Below are positions 25,605 through 36,360 of a DNA stretch of 64,000 bases, in pieces. This DNA is from Paracoccaceae bacterium (lineage in GTDB: Bacteria > Pseudomonadota > Alphaproteobacteria > Rhodobacterales > Rhodobacteraceae). How positions within the stretch are numbered: position 1 is the first letter of the stretch; each line of letters starts with the position of its first letter. Where the stretch lies: positions 248,001 to 312,000 of the forward strand of contig JANSYP010000002.1 in assembly GCA_024742405.1 (NCBI GenBank). The letters are read 5' to 3'. Below the pieces are notes generated by a model. It was not told the origin of the DNA, ran no database searches, and worked only from the letters and a program-made list of their open reading frames with translations. The translations under genes were made by a program, and so were the position numbers.

Positions 25605-28600
25605 TCAGGCGACGAGGCTTTCGGCCCCCTTGAGATCGACCGACACGAGTTGGCTGATGCCCTGCTCACCCATGGTCACACCGAAAAGACGGTCCATACG
25701 TGACATCGTCACGGCGTGGTGCGTGATGATGAGGAAGCGGGTTTGCGTCCTGCGGGTCATGTCGTCGAGAAGCTCGCAGAACCGCGTGACATTGGCGTCG
25801 TCGAGCGGCGCGTCGACCTCGTCGAGCACACAGATCGGGGCCGGGTTCGCCAGGAACACTCCAAAGATCAGCGCCAGGGCCGTGAGGGTCTGTTCGCCGC
25901 CCGACAGCAGCGAAAGGGTCGAGAGCTTCTTGCCCGGCGGCTGGCAGAGGATCTCCAGCCCGGCCTCCAGCGGGTCGTCGCTTTCGATCAGCGCCAGCCG
26001 CGCCTCGCCGCCACCGAAGAGGTGGGTGAAAAGCGTGCCGAAATTGTCGTTGACCTGCTCGAAAGCGGTCAGCAAACGTTCCCGTCCCTCGCGGTTGAGG
26101 CTGGAGATCCCCCCGCGCAACTTGGCGATGGCGGCCTCGAGATCGTTCTTGTCGGTGTCGAGCCGCACGATTTCGACCTCGACTTCTTGCGCATCCTCCT
26201 CGGCCCGCAGATTGACCGCGCCCAGCGCGTCGCGCTGACGGCGAAGACGGTGGACACGCGCCTCGACCTCGGTCGGATCGCTCGCCGTCAATGCGTCCGG
26301 GTCCTGCTGGGCGCGGGCATCCTCGGGACTCAGGTCCAGCGCCTCGGTCAGGCGGTCCGCCGCAGCCGCCAGCGTCTCGCCCGCCGCTTCCAGCCGGGCC
26401 TGGGCGGCGGCGCGGGCTTCACGACGGTCGGCGCAGGCGCGGTCGGCCTCTCGTTCCGCTGCGCGCGCATCGCGCAGGGTCGCTTCCACAGCGGCAACGG
26501 CGTCATCGGCTGCAGCTTTGCGCGCTTCGCCGCGGGCGATCTCGGCGGAAAGCGCCTCCGCTTGCGCAGCGATCTCGGCAGGCAGCGGTTCCGCCTTGGT
26601 GAGATCGTCGGCACAGCGTGCGCGGCGCTCGGCAAGATCGGCGGCCCGTGCAGCTGCACTGTCCAGACGTCCGCGCCACTGGGCTTCGTCCTGCACGATC
26701 CGTTCCAGCCGGCGGCGGCGGCCTTCTGCGGCGCGGCGCAGCTCGTCGCGCGCGGCACGGCGCGACATCACCGCGATTCGGGCCGCTTCGACCCCGGTGC
26801 GCTGCAGTTCCACGCGATCGCTCAACCCGCTCAGATCGGGCAACTCGGATTTCGCCGCCACGGCAGCCTCAAGCCTTTCCGTGGCGGCGGCAAGTTCGGC
26901 AGCATGGGTTTCCCGCGCTGCGTCCAGCCGGGCCACACGGCCCTCCGCCTGGTCGCGCTCGAGCCCGGCGCGGCTGTGACGACGTCCGGCCTCGGCGAGG
27001 GCTGCGTCGGCCGCCCGCCGGGCCAGCCGCGCGGCGGCCTCATCATCGCTGGCCGCCTTGAACGCTTCGGCGGCCCTGGATTCCCGGGCGGCAACCGCCG
27101 CCACCGCCGCGCGCGCGGTGTCTTCTTCGCGGCGCAGTTCCGCCAAGCGGTTGATCTGTTTCAGCCGTAGCGCCGCAGCCGAAGGCGCATCGCCCGCGGC
27201 ACGTACCAGCCCGTCCCAGCGCCAGACATCGCCCGCGGGACTGACCAGCCTCTGGCCAGGGACAAGCGCGCTATGCAGCGCTGCGCCAGCTTCGGCATCC
27301 ACGATTCCGACCTGTGACAAACGCCGCGCCAAAGCATCAGGACCCGTGACGTGATCCGCCAGAGGCGTGGCTTGCCCAGGCAACGACGGCGCCGCGTCAT
27401 AGGGCGCAAGAGCATGCCAGCCCGAGCCACCGGGAGCGTCGCGCAGGGGCTCCGCCAGATCCTCGCCCAGCACGGCACCGAGGGCAGCTTCAAAACCCGG
27501 CGCGACGGCGATGGCGTCGAGAATCTGGCCGTCTGCCCCACGGTCCTGTTCGACCAGCCGGGCCAGAGTAGCGATCTCGCCCGACAGGGCCCGCAGCGTG
27601 CTTTCCGCCGCAGCACGGTCGGATTTCAGTTGACCGTGGGCCTCCTGTGCACCCGCACGGGCGCTCTCGCCTTGCTCCATCGCCACTTCGGCACGCTTCA
27701 GATCCGCGCCGGCAACCTCAAGTGCGGCTGCCGCATCCGTTTGGGCAAGCTCAGCGGTCTCTGCCTTTGCCGTCTCCTCCGAGAGCGCCGTTTCCGCCGA
27801 TGCGAGGGCTGCGCGCGCCTTGGACTGCGCGGCCTCGGCCTCCGTGACGGCCCGGCCCACGGTTTCATGCAGCGCCCTGTCGCGCGCCAAGGTCTGTGCG
27901 GCTTCGGACAGGGCCTGCTCGCCCTCGGCCAGGGCGGCGTCGGCGGTCTCTGCAGCAGCGTCGGCCTCGGTCTGCTGACCCTCCTCGTCGGCTTGAGCGG
28001 CGCGGATAGATCCGGCTTCGGAGGCCAGCCGCTCCAGCGTTTCGCGGGCATCGCCATCAAGCGTCGCTTCGCGCGCAGCATCGGCATCGATCTGGGCAAG
28101 CCGCCCCTTGAGATCGGCGATCTGGGTTTCGGCGGCCTCGGCCTTTGTGCGCAGACCGTCACGTTCCACGAGCGCGCGCTGCAGGATCGCGGCGGCGATA
28201 GTCGCCTCTTCGCGCGCGGGCGGCGTGGCGGTTTCCGCAGCCTCGGTGGCGCTGCGCGCTGCGGCCACCGCGCTCTCTGCCTGACCCAGCCCGCGCACCT
28301 GCTCGCCCAGAGCGGCCTGAGCCGCCTCGCTCGCGGCCAGGGATTCCTGCCAGCGCAGCACCAGGAGCAGCGCCTCGGCCGTGCGCAGATCGGTGCCGAT
28401 GGCGCGATAGCGCGCCGCCTGTTTCGCCTGACGGCTGAGCTGCGAGAGCTGACCTCGCAACTGCTCCAGCACATCGTCGAGCCGCGCCAGGTTCGCCTCG
28501 CTCGAGCGCAGCTTCAGTTCGGCCTCGTGACGGCGCTGATAGAGCCCGGAAATGCCCGCGGCTTCTTCCAGAATCCGGCGGCGCGCCTTGGGCTTGGCGT

Positions 28601-29060
28601 TGATCAGTTCAGAAATCTGGCCCTGCCGCACCAGCGACGGCGAATGGGCACCGGTGGACGCGTCCGCGAACAAGAGTTGCACATCGCGAGCCCGCACATC
28701 GCGACTGTTGACCTTGTAGGCCGACCCCGCGTCCCGCGTGATCCGGCGCGTGACATCGAGCAGATCGCTGTCATTGAAGGCCGCGGGCGCCCGGCGCTCG
28801 GAGTTGTCGATGTTGAGCGCAACTTCCGCGAAATTGCGCGCCGGCCGTGTGGCCGCGCCGGCAAAGATCACGTCTTCCATGCCGCCGCCGCGCATTGCCG
28901 AAGCGCGGTTTTCGCCCATTACCCAGCGGAGCGCTTCAAGCAGATTGGATTTGCCGCAACCGTTTGGACCGACGACGCCCGTCAGTCCCTCGGCGATCAC
29001 CAATTCGGTGGGGTCGACGAAGCTTTTGAAACCGTTCAGGCGCAGGCGTGTGAGATGCAC
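25605..29060 (-). CDS. smc: Chromosome segregation ATPase SMC
   Basis: SMC is the core ATPase of bacterial condensin, organising and segregating chromosomes with ScpA/ScpB. From a GTG start at 29060 the protein has 1151 residues, normal for the group. The Walker A motif is VGPNGCGKSNLLEALRW near residue 30. Two long Ala/Glu-rich coiled coils flank a hinge near residues 520-650 (VLGEDLAEPLRD, VIVDAE-like residues). The C-terminal signature LLSGGEQTLTALALIF and Walker B with PICVLDEVDAPLDDANV are intact. The longer frame to 29237 has no homology, and a GGGAGA ribosome binding site supports 29060. It is divergent from cobW. Confidence 0.96.
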   Translation of the reverse strand: MHLTRLRLNGFKSFVDPTELVIAEGLTGVVGPNGCGKSNLLEALRWVMGENRASAMRGGGMEDVIFAGAATRPARNFAEVALNIDNSERRAPAAFNDSDLLDVTRRITRDAGSAYKVNSRDVRARDVQLLFADASTGAHSPSLVRQGQISELINAKPKARRRILEEAAGISGLYQRRHEAELKLRSSEANLARLDDVLEQLRGQLSQLSRQAKQAARYRAIGTDLRTAEALLLVLRWQESLAASEAAQAALGEQVRGLGQAESAVAAARSATEAAETATPPAREEATIAAAILQRALVERDGLRTKAEAAETQIADLKGRLAQIDADAAREATLDGDARETLERLASEAGSIRAAQADEEGQQTEADAAAETADAALAEGEQALSEAAQTLARDRALHETVGRAVTEAEAAQSKARAALASAETALSEETAKAETAELAQTDAAAALEVAGADLKRAEVAMEQGESARAGAQEAHGQLKSDRAAAESTLRALSGEIATLARLVEQDRGADGQILDAIAVAPGFEAALGAVLGEDLAEPLRDAPGGSGWHALAPYDAAPSLPGQATPLADHVTGPDALARRLSQVGIVDAEAGAALHSALVPGQRLVSPAGDVWRWDGLVRAAGDAPSAAALRLKQINRLAELRREEDTARAAVAAVAARESRAAEAFKAASDDEAAARLARRAADAALAEAGRRHSRAGLERDQAEGRVARLDAARETHAAELAAATERLEAAVAAKSELPDLSGLSDRVELQRTGVEAARIAVMSRRAARDELRRAAEGRRRRLERIVQDEAQWRGRLDSAAARAADLAERRARCADDLTKAEPLPAEIAAQAEALSAEIARGEARKAAADDAVAAVEATLRDARAAEREADRACADRREARAAAQARLEAAGETLAAAADRLTEALDLSPEDARAQQDPDALTASDPTEVEARVHRLRRQRDALGAVNLRAEEDAQEVEVEIVRLDTDKNDLEAAIAKLRGGISSLNREGRERLLTAFEQVNDNFGTLFTHLFGGGEARLALIESDDPLEAGLEILCQPPGKKLSTLSLLSGGEQTLTALALIFGVFLANPAPICVLDEVDAPLDDANVTRFCELLDDMTRRTQTRFLIITHHAVTMSRMDRLFGVTMGEQGISQLVSVDLKGAESLVA

Positions 29061-29171
29061 GGGGGCTGGTCTCCCAATGGAATCGGTACGGCCCATGGCC
29101 TTGAGGAAGCCTGCCACATCTCGTGGCCGTGGCGCAAGAACTGACAGGATATGGTGGGCGAACCGGTTTGG

Positions 29172-29242
29172 CAGGTCGCGCCAGCTGCGACATCGGCTGG
29201 ACCTGGAGCCCCTTGTGGGCCAGCCGTCAAACGGCATAGGCT
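29172..29242 (+). promoter_or_regulatory. Putative cobW promoter region with nested inverted repeats
   Basis: TTGTGG (29213-29218) and TAGGCT (29237-29242) are spaced 18 bp apart. A small hairpin (GCCGT-CAA-ACGGC, 29223-29235) lies in the spacer. Upstream, CAGGTC (29172-29177) and GACCTG (29200-29205) form an inverted repeat around a GTCGC/GCGAC stem. No cobalamin riboswitch hallmark is visible. Weak evidence. Confidence 0.3.
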
Positions 29243-29272
29243 CTGTCCGATGTCGTAACCTAGGAGAGACCG

Positions 29273-30330
<1,058 letters not shown>

Positions 30331-30334
<4 letters not shown>

Positions 30335-30810
30335 CCGTCGCGACGCGCGCGCCCCAGGCGATCACCATTGGCGTTGTCGCCTCCACCGGACCGGCGCTGC
30401 GGAAACTCATCGCCGAGAGCCAGGACGAACTGCTCAAGCTTTTCCCCCCCGAAGAGATCTTTTCGCTGTCTGCCGAAGAACTGGCCACGCCCAATTGCCA
30501 CCTGCTTCTGGCGCGGCATGGGACCGATGCCGTTGGTTGCGTGGCCCTGGTCGACCAGATGCAATATGGCGAGATCAAACGGCTTTTCGTGCGTGAAACG
30601 TGCCGCGGCATGGGCGTTGCGCGCGGCCTGATGGCCGAGGCCGAGTTGCTGGCCGGAGAAATCGGTCTGCGCGTGATGCGGCTGGAGACAGGCGGCCCGC
30701 TGGCTGCCGCGGTCGGGCTCTACCGCTCGATGGGGTATACCGACTGCGCGGCGTTCGGTGGGTACCCGCAGCTCGACAGCTCGCTCTTCCTGGAAAAACG
30801 GCTCTTCTGA
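30331..30810 (+). CDS. GNAT-family N-acetyltransferase in the cobW-cobN operon
   Basis: A 159-residue GNAT protein. The acetyl-CoA-binding motif A is present as RETCRGMGVARGLMAEAE near residues 89-106, followed by LRVMRLETGG and a C-terminal GLYRSMGYTDC motif. Substrate is unknown; the general fold fits small-molecule or protein acetylation. It overlaps cobW by 4 bp (ATGA) and cobN by 1 bp (TGATG), so all three genes are likely translated from one mRNA. Why an acetyltransferase is coupled to cobalt chelation is unclear. Confidence 0.88.
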
Positions 30811-33800
30811 TGCATCTGCTGGCCGCGACGCCAGGGACGATCGAAGATGGCGCTGCCGTGGATCTGGAGCAGAGCCCGGCGGATGTGGTGGTCCTGTCCG
30901 CTGCCGACAGCGAACTGGCCGCGCTCGCCGAGGCACGCGCCACGATGACAGAGCCCCCCGGGCTCCGGTTGGCGAGCCTGCTGCATCTGCGCCATCCGAT
31001 GTCGGTGGATGAGCATATCACTAGCTGTGCCAGCGGCGCGAAGCTGGTCGTCGCCCGCGTGCTCGGCGGCACAGGCTATTGGCGCTACGGAGTGGAGCAA
31101 TACTCCGCTCGTCTGGCCGAAGCTGGCGTGAAATTCGCCGCTCTGCCAGGCGATGACAAGCCTGACGAGGAGCTCTGGGCGCTGTCCAATATCGGGCGCG
31201 AAGCGTGGGAAAGGCTCTGGGCCTATCTGGTCGAGGGTGGTCCCGAAAACGCGGTGCATTTCCTCGAGATGGCGGCCCATGTGATCGCACCAGCCCGTGC
31301 GACACCGCCGCCGGCGCGTCCGCTGCTGCGCGCGGGTCTGTACTGGCCGGGGCGCGGAATCGCGGACCTCGACGCCGTGCGCGCGGAATGGACAGACGGT
31401 GCGCCGGTGGTCCCGGTCGTGTTCTATCGCGCGCTGGTCCAAGGGGCAGGACTGCACCCGATCAACCGTCTCGTCGCGGGGTTGACGCGCGCGGGGCTGA
31501 ACCCTTTGCCGGTCTTTGTCGCCTCTCTGAAGGATCCGGTGTCCGCGGCGGTTCTGGAGCACCTGTTTTCCGAGGCGGCCCCGGACGTGATCCTGAACTG
31601 CACCGCCTTTGCCGTGGGCAGCTTCGGCGAGGGAACGCCCGGCAAGGGGGCATCGAACCCCCTCACCGGGCCGGCCGCACAGAGTGCGCCCGTGCTCCAG
31701 GTCGTTCTCGCGGGGATATCGGAAGAGGTCTGGGAGAGCGGAGCGGCGGGCTTGAGCGCCCGCGATATCGCGATGAACGTGGCCTTGCCGGAGGTCGACG
31801 GCCGCATCATGACCCGAGCGGTCAGCTTCAAGGGCGAGGCTTATTTCGACGAGGCCACGCAGTGCCCGATCGCAAGCTACCGGGCGCGCGGCGATCGGAT
31901 CGCTTTTGTCTGCGCGCTGGCTGCGAACTGGGCGCGGCTGCGCCGGAGCCCGGTGGCGGAGCGGCAAGTGGCTCTGGTGCTGGCCAACTATCCCAACAAA
32001 GACGGACGGCTGGCCAATGGGGTCGGGCTCGACACACCGGCCTCCACCGTCGCTGTGCTGCAGCTGCTCTCGCAGGCAGGATATGGCCTGGACGGCGCAC
32101 CGTCAGATGGCGCGGCTCTGATGGACGCGGTCCGTGCGGGACCGACCAATTGGCTGCCTGACCGTGCCACAAGGTCGGGTGGCGAACGGTTGCCTATGGA
32201 AACCTACCGCGCCGCCTATGGCCGGCTGCCGCTGGAGGTGCGCACCCGGATCGAAGACCGTTGGGGTGCACCGGAGGACGATCTGTTCGCCGGGACGGAT
32301 GGCTTTGCCTTGTCGATCTTGCGCTATGGCAGGGTTACGGTCGGTCTTCAGCCCGCGCGCGGCTACAATATCGATCCTGAGGAGACCTATCACAGTCCCG
32401 ATCTGGTCCCGCCGCACAACTACCTCGCCTTCTACATCTGGCTGCGCGAGGTTCAGCAGGCCCAAGCGATCGTGCATATGGGCAAACATGGCAACCTGGA
32501 ATGGCTGCCCGGCAAGGCGGTGGCACTGTCCGAAGAATGCCTGCCGGAGGCTGTCCTGGGACCGGTCCCCCACGTCTATCCGTTCATCGTCAACGATCCC
32601 GGCGAAGGCACGCAGGCCAAACGGCGCGCGTCGGCGGTGATCATTGACCATCTGACCCCGCCGCTGACACGTGCGGAAAGCTATGGTCCTCTGCGCGATC
32701 TCGAAGCTCTGGTGGACGAGTATTACGAGGCTGCCGGGGTGGATCCCCGACGGATCGCGCATCTTCAGCGCGAAATCGTGACGCTCTGCGCAGCCACCGG
32801 GCTCGGCGAAGATGCCGGTATGACAGGGGCGGACGAGGCGGCGGATCTTGCGCGGCTCGATGCCTGGCTCTGCGAACTGAAGGAAGCCCAGATCCGCGAC
32901 GGGCTGCATGTGTTCGGCGCGGCGCCCGACGGACGTCTGGAGCGCGATCTGGCGTTGGCGCTGCTGCGGCTCCCGCGGGGGGCGGCAGCGGGCGAGGCCT
33001 CCCTGACGAGCGCCTTGGCGCAGGACCTGGGGTTGGCGTTCGATCCGCTTGATTGCGAGATGGCCGAGCCATGGAAGGGGCCGCGGCCGGCGCTGCTCGG
33101 GGATCTGACGCATGATCGGTGGCGCAGCCACGGCGACACGGTCGAGCGGTTGGAATTGCTGGCGCTGGCGTGTCTCGACGCAATGTCCGTGGCACCGGGA
33201 CCGGCGAGCGCGGCGGTGCTGGAGGCTGCGCAGACGGGGTTGCGGCCCGCGATCGCCGCCTGCGGCCCGGCAGAGGGGGCGGGGCTCCTCAGGGCCCTTT
33301 CAGGACGCTTCGTCGCCCCGGGGCCTTCCGGCGCGCCAACGCGCGGACGGCCCGACACCCTTCCGACGGGGCGCAACTTTTTCAGCGTGGACAGCCGCGC
33401 AGTGCCAACCCGGACCGCTTGGTCTCTGGGCTGGAAATCCGCGAGCCTGCTGATCGAGCGGCATCTGCAAGACCATGGCGACTGGCCCCGGACCATGCTG
33501 ATCACCGCCTGGGGCACAGCGAACATGCGCACGGGCGGCGACGATATCGCCCAGTGCCTCGCGCTCATGGGGGTGCGCCCGCAATGGGATGCCGCGAACC
33601 GCCGCGTGACGGGGTTCGAGATCATCCCCCATACCGCACTCGGGCGCCCTCGGGTCGACGTGACGCTGCGGGTATCCGGATTCTTCCGCGATGCCTTTCC
33701 GCAGCAGATCGCACTTGTGGACAGTGCCGCGCGGGCGGTGATGGCGCTCGATGAACCCGATGATGTCAATCCTGCCGCAGTGCGGGCACGCGCGGAGGGC

Positions 33801-34517
33801 CCGGATGGGCAATTCCGCGTCTTTGGCTCGAAGCCCGGTGCCTACGGCGCCGGACTCCAGGCGATGATCGACGAGCGGCTCTGGACGGAGCGGGGCGATC
33901 TGGCCGAAGCCTACCTGGAATGGGGCGGCTATGCCTATGGCGCGGCCACCGAAGGCGTCGCAGCCCGCGGCGCTCTCGAGACACGGCTGTCGCAGACCGA
34001 GGCGATCGTCCAGAATCAGGACAACCGCGAGCACGACATCCTGGATAGCGACGATTACTATCAGTTCGAGGGCGGGGCAGCCGCGGCGATCGAAGCGCTC
34101 CAGGGCACGGCGCGTCCGATCTACCACAATGACCACTCGCGCCCCGAGCGCCCGGTGATCCGAACGTTGGACGAAGAGATCGCCCGGGTCGTGCGCTCCC
34201 GCGCGGTGAACCCGAAATGGATCGCCGGCGTGAAGCGCCATGGCTACAAGGGCGCCTTTGAGATCGCCGCGACGGTCGATTACCTCTTTGCATTTGCCGC
34301 CACGACGGGTGCGGTGCGCGGGCATCATTTCGACGCGGTCCACGCGGCCTATCTGGAAGATGCCGAGACACGGAATTTCATCACTGAGGCCAATCCCGAT
34401 GCGTTGCGCGAGATCGCCGAGCGGCTGACCGAAGCGATCGAACGGGGGCTATGGCAGCCGCGGTCGAACTCGGCGCGCGCGCTTCTGGCCAGCCTCACGG
34501 CCGTGGCGGACGCTTGA
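30810..34517 (+). CDS. cobN: Aerobic cobaltochelatase subunit CobN
   Basis: CobN is the large subunit of the ATP-dependent chelatase that inserts Co2+ into hydrogenobyrinic acid a,c-diamide, working with CobS and CobT. From 30810 it has 1235 residues, normal for the family. It is related to the magnesium chelatase H subunit. Typical parts include LHPINRLVAGLTRAGLNPLP, ARGYNIDPEETYHSPDLVPP, IVHMGKHGNLEWLPGKAVAL and HVYPFIVNDPGEGTQAKRRA. The start overlaps the acetyltransferase stop (TGATG); the longer frame upstream lacks homology. CobS and CobT are not encoded in the window. Confidence 0.96.
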   Translation: MHLLAATPGTIEDGAAVDLEQSPADVVVLSAADSELAALAEARATMTEPPGLRLASLLHLRHPMSVDEHITSCASGAKLVVARVLGGTGYWRYGVEQYSARLAEAGVKFAALPGDDKPDEELWALSNIGREAWERLWAYLVEGGPENAVHFLEMAAHVIAPARATPPPARPLLRAGLYWPGRGIADLDAVRAEWTDGAPVVPVVFYRALVQGAGLHPINRLVAGLTRAGLNPLPVFVASLKDPVSAAVLEHLFSEAAPDVILNCTAFAVGSFGEGTPGKGASNPLTGPAAQSAPVLQVVLAGISEEVWESGAAGLSARDIAMNVALPEVDGRIMTRAVSFKGEAYFDEATQCPIASYRARGDRIAFVCALAANWARLRRSPVAERQVALVLANYPNKDGRLANGVGLDTPASTVAVLQLLSQAGYGLDGAPSDGAALMDAVRAGPTNWLPDRATRSGGERLPMETYRAAYGRLPLEVRTRIEDRWGAPEDDLFAGTDGFALSILRYGRVTVGLQPARGYNIDPEETYHSPDLVPPHNYLAFYIWLREVQQAQAIVHMGKHGNLEWLPGKAVALSEECLPEAVLGPVPHVYPFIVNDPGEGTQAKRRASAVIIDHLTPPLTRAESYGPLRDLEALVDEYYEAAGVDPRRIAHLQREIVTLCAATGLGEDAGMTGADEAADLARLDAWLCELKEAQIRDGLHVFGAAPDGRLERDLALALLRLPRGAAAGEASLTSALAQDLGLAFDPLDCEMAEPWKGPRPALLGDLTHDRWRSHGDTVERLELLALACLDAMSVAPGPASAAVLEAAQTGLRPAIAACGPAEGAGLLRALSGRFVAPGPSGAPTRGRPDTLPTGRNFFSVDSRAVPTRTAWSLGWKSASLLIERHLQDHGDWPRTMLITAWGTANMRTGGDDIAQCLALMGVRPQWDAANRRVTGFEIIPHTALGRPRVDVTLRVSGFFRDAFPQQIALVDSAARAVMALDEPDDVNPAAVRARAEGPDGQFRVFGSKPGAYGAGLQAMIDERLWTERGDLAEAYLEWGGYAYGAATEGVAARGALETRLSQTEAIVQNQDNREHDILDSDDYYQFEGGAAAAIEALQGTARPIYHNDHSRPERPVIRTLDEEIARVVRSRAVNPKWIAGVKRHGYKGAFEIAATVDYLFAFAATTGAVRGHHFDAVHAAYLEDAETRNFITEANPDALREIAERLTEAIERGLWQPRSNSARALLASLTAVADA

Positions 34518-34522
34518 CAGGC

Positions 34523-34723
34523 TCAGTAGTGCGGTGGCGGCTCGTCACCCAGCACGACCCCTGCGGAGGCCTCGACCTCGCGTTGCGCCTCGCGTTCCAT
34601 CAGCATCTCGACCCGCCGGGTCAGTTGGTCGATCGCGCGGTCTTGCCGGGCCACGGTCGTGGAGAGCTCGTCCAGTGTGCGCTCCAGATGGGCGATTTTC
34701 TCTTCTAGCCGGTTGTCGGTCAT
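34523..34723 (-). CDS. slyX: SlyX family protein
   Basis: A 66-residue SlyX protein. It is mostly one coiled coil (EEKIAHLERTLDELSTTVAR) and ends with the family-typical GDEPPPHY tail. The function of SlyX is not established. It ends 5 bp from the convergent cobN stop, and its start is divergent from hisS with an 80-bp gap. Confidence 0.88.
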   Translation of the reverse strand: MTDNRLEEKIAHLERTLDELSTTVARQDRAIDQLTRRVEMLMEREAQREVEASAGVVLGDEPPPHY

Positions 34724-34750
34724 CGCATCCCTCCCACGTGCGTCGGCGCC

Positions 34751-34779
34751 TTGCCCCGCATAGGCCCTTCGGCTAGACC
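34751..34779 (+). promoter_or_regulatory. Predicted sigma70 promoter of hisS-hisZ-hisG
   Basis: TTGCCC (34751-34756) and TAGACC (34774-34779) are separated by 17 bp. The predicted transcript starts near 34786, leaving a leader of about 18 nt that holds a GAGGGA ribosome binding site before the hisS start at 34804. Prediction from sequence only. Confidence 0.5.
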
Positions 34780-34803
34780 CCGCCCCGAACCGCGAGGGAC
34801 GAC

Positions 34804-36360
34804 ATGGCGAAGGTCAAGAAACAGCCCAGGCCCAAGGCCGAGACGCCCAAGGGCTTTCGGGACTATTTCGGCGCGGAGGTCACGCAGCGCAAGGCCATGC
34901 TCGACCGGATCGCCGCGGTCTATCACCGCTACGGATTCGATGCGCTCGAAAGCGGGGCGGTGGAGACCGTCGAGGCCCTGGGCAAATTCCTGCCCGATGT
35001 CGACCGCCCGAACGAGGGCGTATTCGCCTGGCAGGAGGAGGACAGCGGCTGGCTCGCGCTGCGCTATGACCTGACCGCGCCCTTGGCCCGGGTCTATGCC
35101 CAGCACCGCAACGATCTGCCGACACCCTACCGCCGATACGCGATGGGTCCGGTCTGGCGCAACGAAAAGCCGGGACCGGGGCGGTTCCGGCAATTCTATC
35201 AATGCGATGCCGATACTGTGGGTGCCGCGAGCGTGGCCGCGGACGCGGAGATCTGCGCGATGCTTGCAGACGTGCTGGAAGAGCTGGGCATCCCGCGCGG
35301 CGACTATGTGGTGCGGGTCAACAACCGCAAGGTTCTGGACGGCATGTTGGAGACTATGTGCTATCCTCCCGATGCAGGACTAGGAAAAGACAATCCTACA
35401 GTAAGGCAGTCAATTGAAGGCGCATTAAAGCACACGGCTGAGAAGACAGTTCGTGAGAATATGCCCGCAATCCTGCGCACAATCGACAAGTTCGACAAAG
35501 TTGGTGAGGCCGGTGTCATCGAGCTTTTGACGAATGGCCGGAAGGATGCCTCTGGCGCCTTCATCGAAGGTGTTGGGTTGCTTCACGAAGAAGCCCAAGC
35601 GGTTGTTCGCTTTTTAACTTCGAAAGCGGACGACGCTTCGACAACCCTCAGCAATCTGCGCGGTGCCGTTGGTCAATCTGAACTTGGGCTGGAGGGAGTC
35701 CAGGAGCTTGAAACAATTGCCGAGCTCCTTGCAAAACAGGGCTACGGTCCCGACCGCATCGTCATCGACCCATCCGTCGTGCGCGGGCTCGGCTACTACA
35801 CCGGGCCGGTCTTCGAGGCGGAGCTGACCTTCGAGATCAAGGACGAAAAGGGCCGCCCGCGGCAATTCGGTTCTGTCGCGGGCGGAGGGCGCTATGACGA
35901 CCTGGTCAAGCGATTCACCGGACAGGCAGTCCCGGCGACCGGCGTGTCCATCGGCGTCGACCGGCTGCTCGCCGCACTGCAGGCCAAGGGGCGGATGGAA
36001 GATCACGCCGCGGGGCCGGTCGTCGTCACCGTGATGGATCGCAACCGTATGGGCGACTACCAGGCCATGGTGTCCGAGCTGCGCGCTGCGGGGTTGCGCG
36101 CGGAGGTTTACCTCGGCAACCCCAAGAACTTCGGCAACCAGCTCAACTATGCAGACGCGCGCGGCGCGCCGGTGGCCGTGATCCAGGGCAGCGAAGAAGC
36201 CGCGCGCGGTGTCGTGCAGCTCAAGGATCTGGTGCTGGGCGCAAAGATCGCGTCCGAGGCAAGCCTTGAGGAATGGAAGGCCCAGCCCGCGCAGCGCGAA
36301 GTACCGCGTGACCAGCTCGTCGCGACCGTGCAGGCGATGCTGGCAGGCGGCGCCGCGTGA
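34804..36360 (+). CDS. hisS: Histidyl-tRNA synthetase
   Basis: HisRS charges tRNA-His. The 518 residues are longer than the E. coli enzyme. Class II motifs are present: PKGFRDYFG near the start, [20 protein letters not shown] with EF-type motif 2 (FYQCDAD), [15 protein letters not shown] as the histidine-binding HisA-type motif, and GGGRYDDL with SIGVDRLLA as motif 3. The stretch 35341-35700 (residues about 180-299) differs in composition: 190 of 360 bases are G/C by my count (about 53%), against 42 of 60 in the preceding 35221-35280. Rare codons CTA, GTA, AGG and TTA cluster there. It overlaps hisZ by 4 bp. Confidence 0.96.
   Translation: MAKVKKQPRPKAETPKGFRDYFGAEVTQRKAMLDRIAAVYHRYGFDALESGAVETVEALGKFLPDVDRPNEGVFAWQEEDSGWLALRYDLTAPLARVYAQHRNDLPTPYRRYAMGPVWRNEKPGPGRFRQFYQCDADTVGAASVAADAEICAMLADVLEELGIPRGDYVVRVNNRKVLDGMLETMCYPPDAGLGKDNPTVRQSIEGALKHTAEKTVRENMPAILRTIDKFDKVGEAGVIELLTNGRKDASGAFIEGVGLLHEEAQAVVRFLTSKADDASTTLSNLRGAVGQSELGLEGVQELETIAELLAKQGYGPDRIVIDPSVVRGLGYYTGPVFEAELTFEIKDEKGRPRQFGSVAGGGRYDDLVKRFTGQAVPATGVSIGVDRLLAALQAKGRMEDHAAGPVVVTVMDRNRMGDYQAMVSELRAAGLRAEVYLGNPKNFGNQLNYADARGAPVAVIQGSEEAARGVVQLKDLVLGAKIASEASLEEWKAQPAQREVPRDQLVATVQAMLAGGAA

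Noticed and set aside
27351-29144. Plus-strand open frame of 597 codons
   Set aside because: It is antisense to smc coiled-coil coding sequence; the translation is Gly/Leu/Arg-rich low-complexity without a domain.
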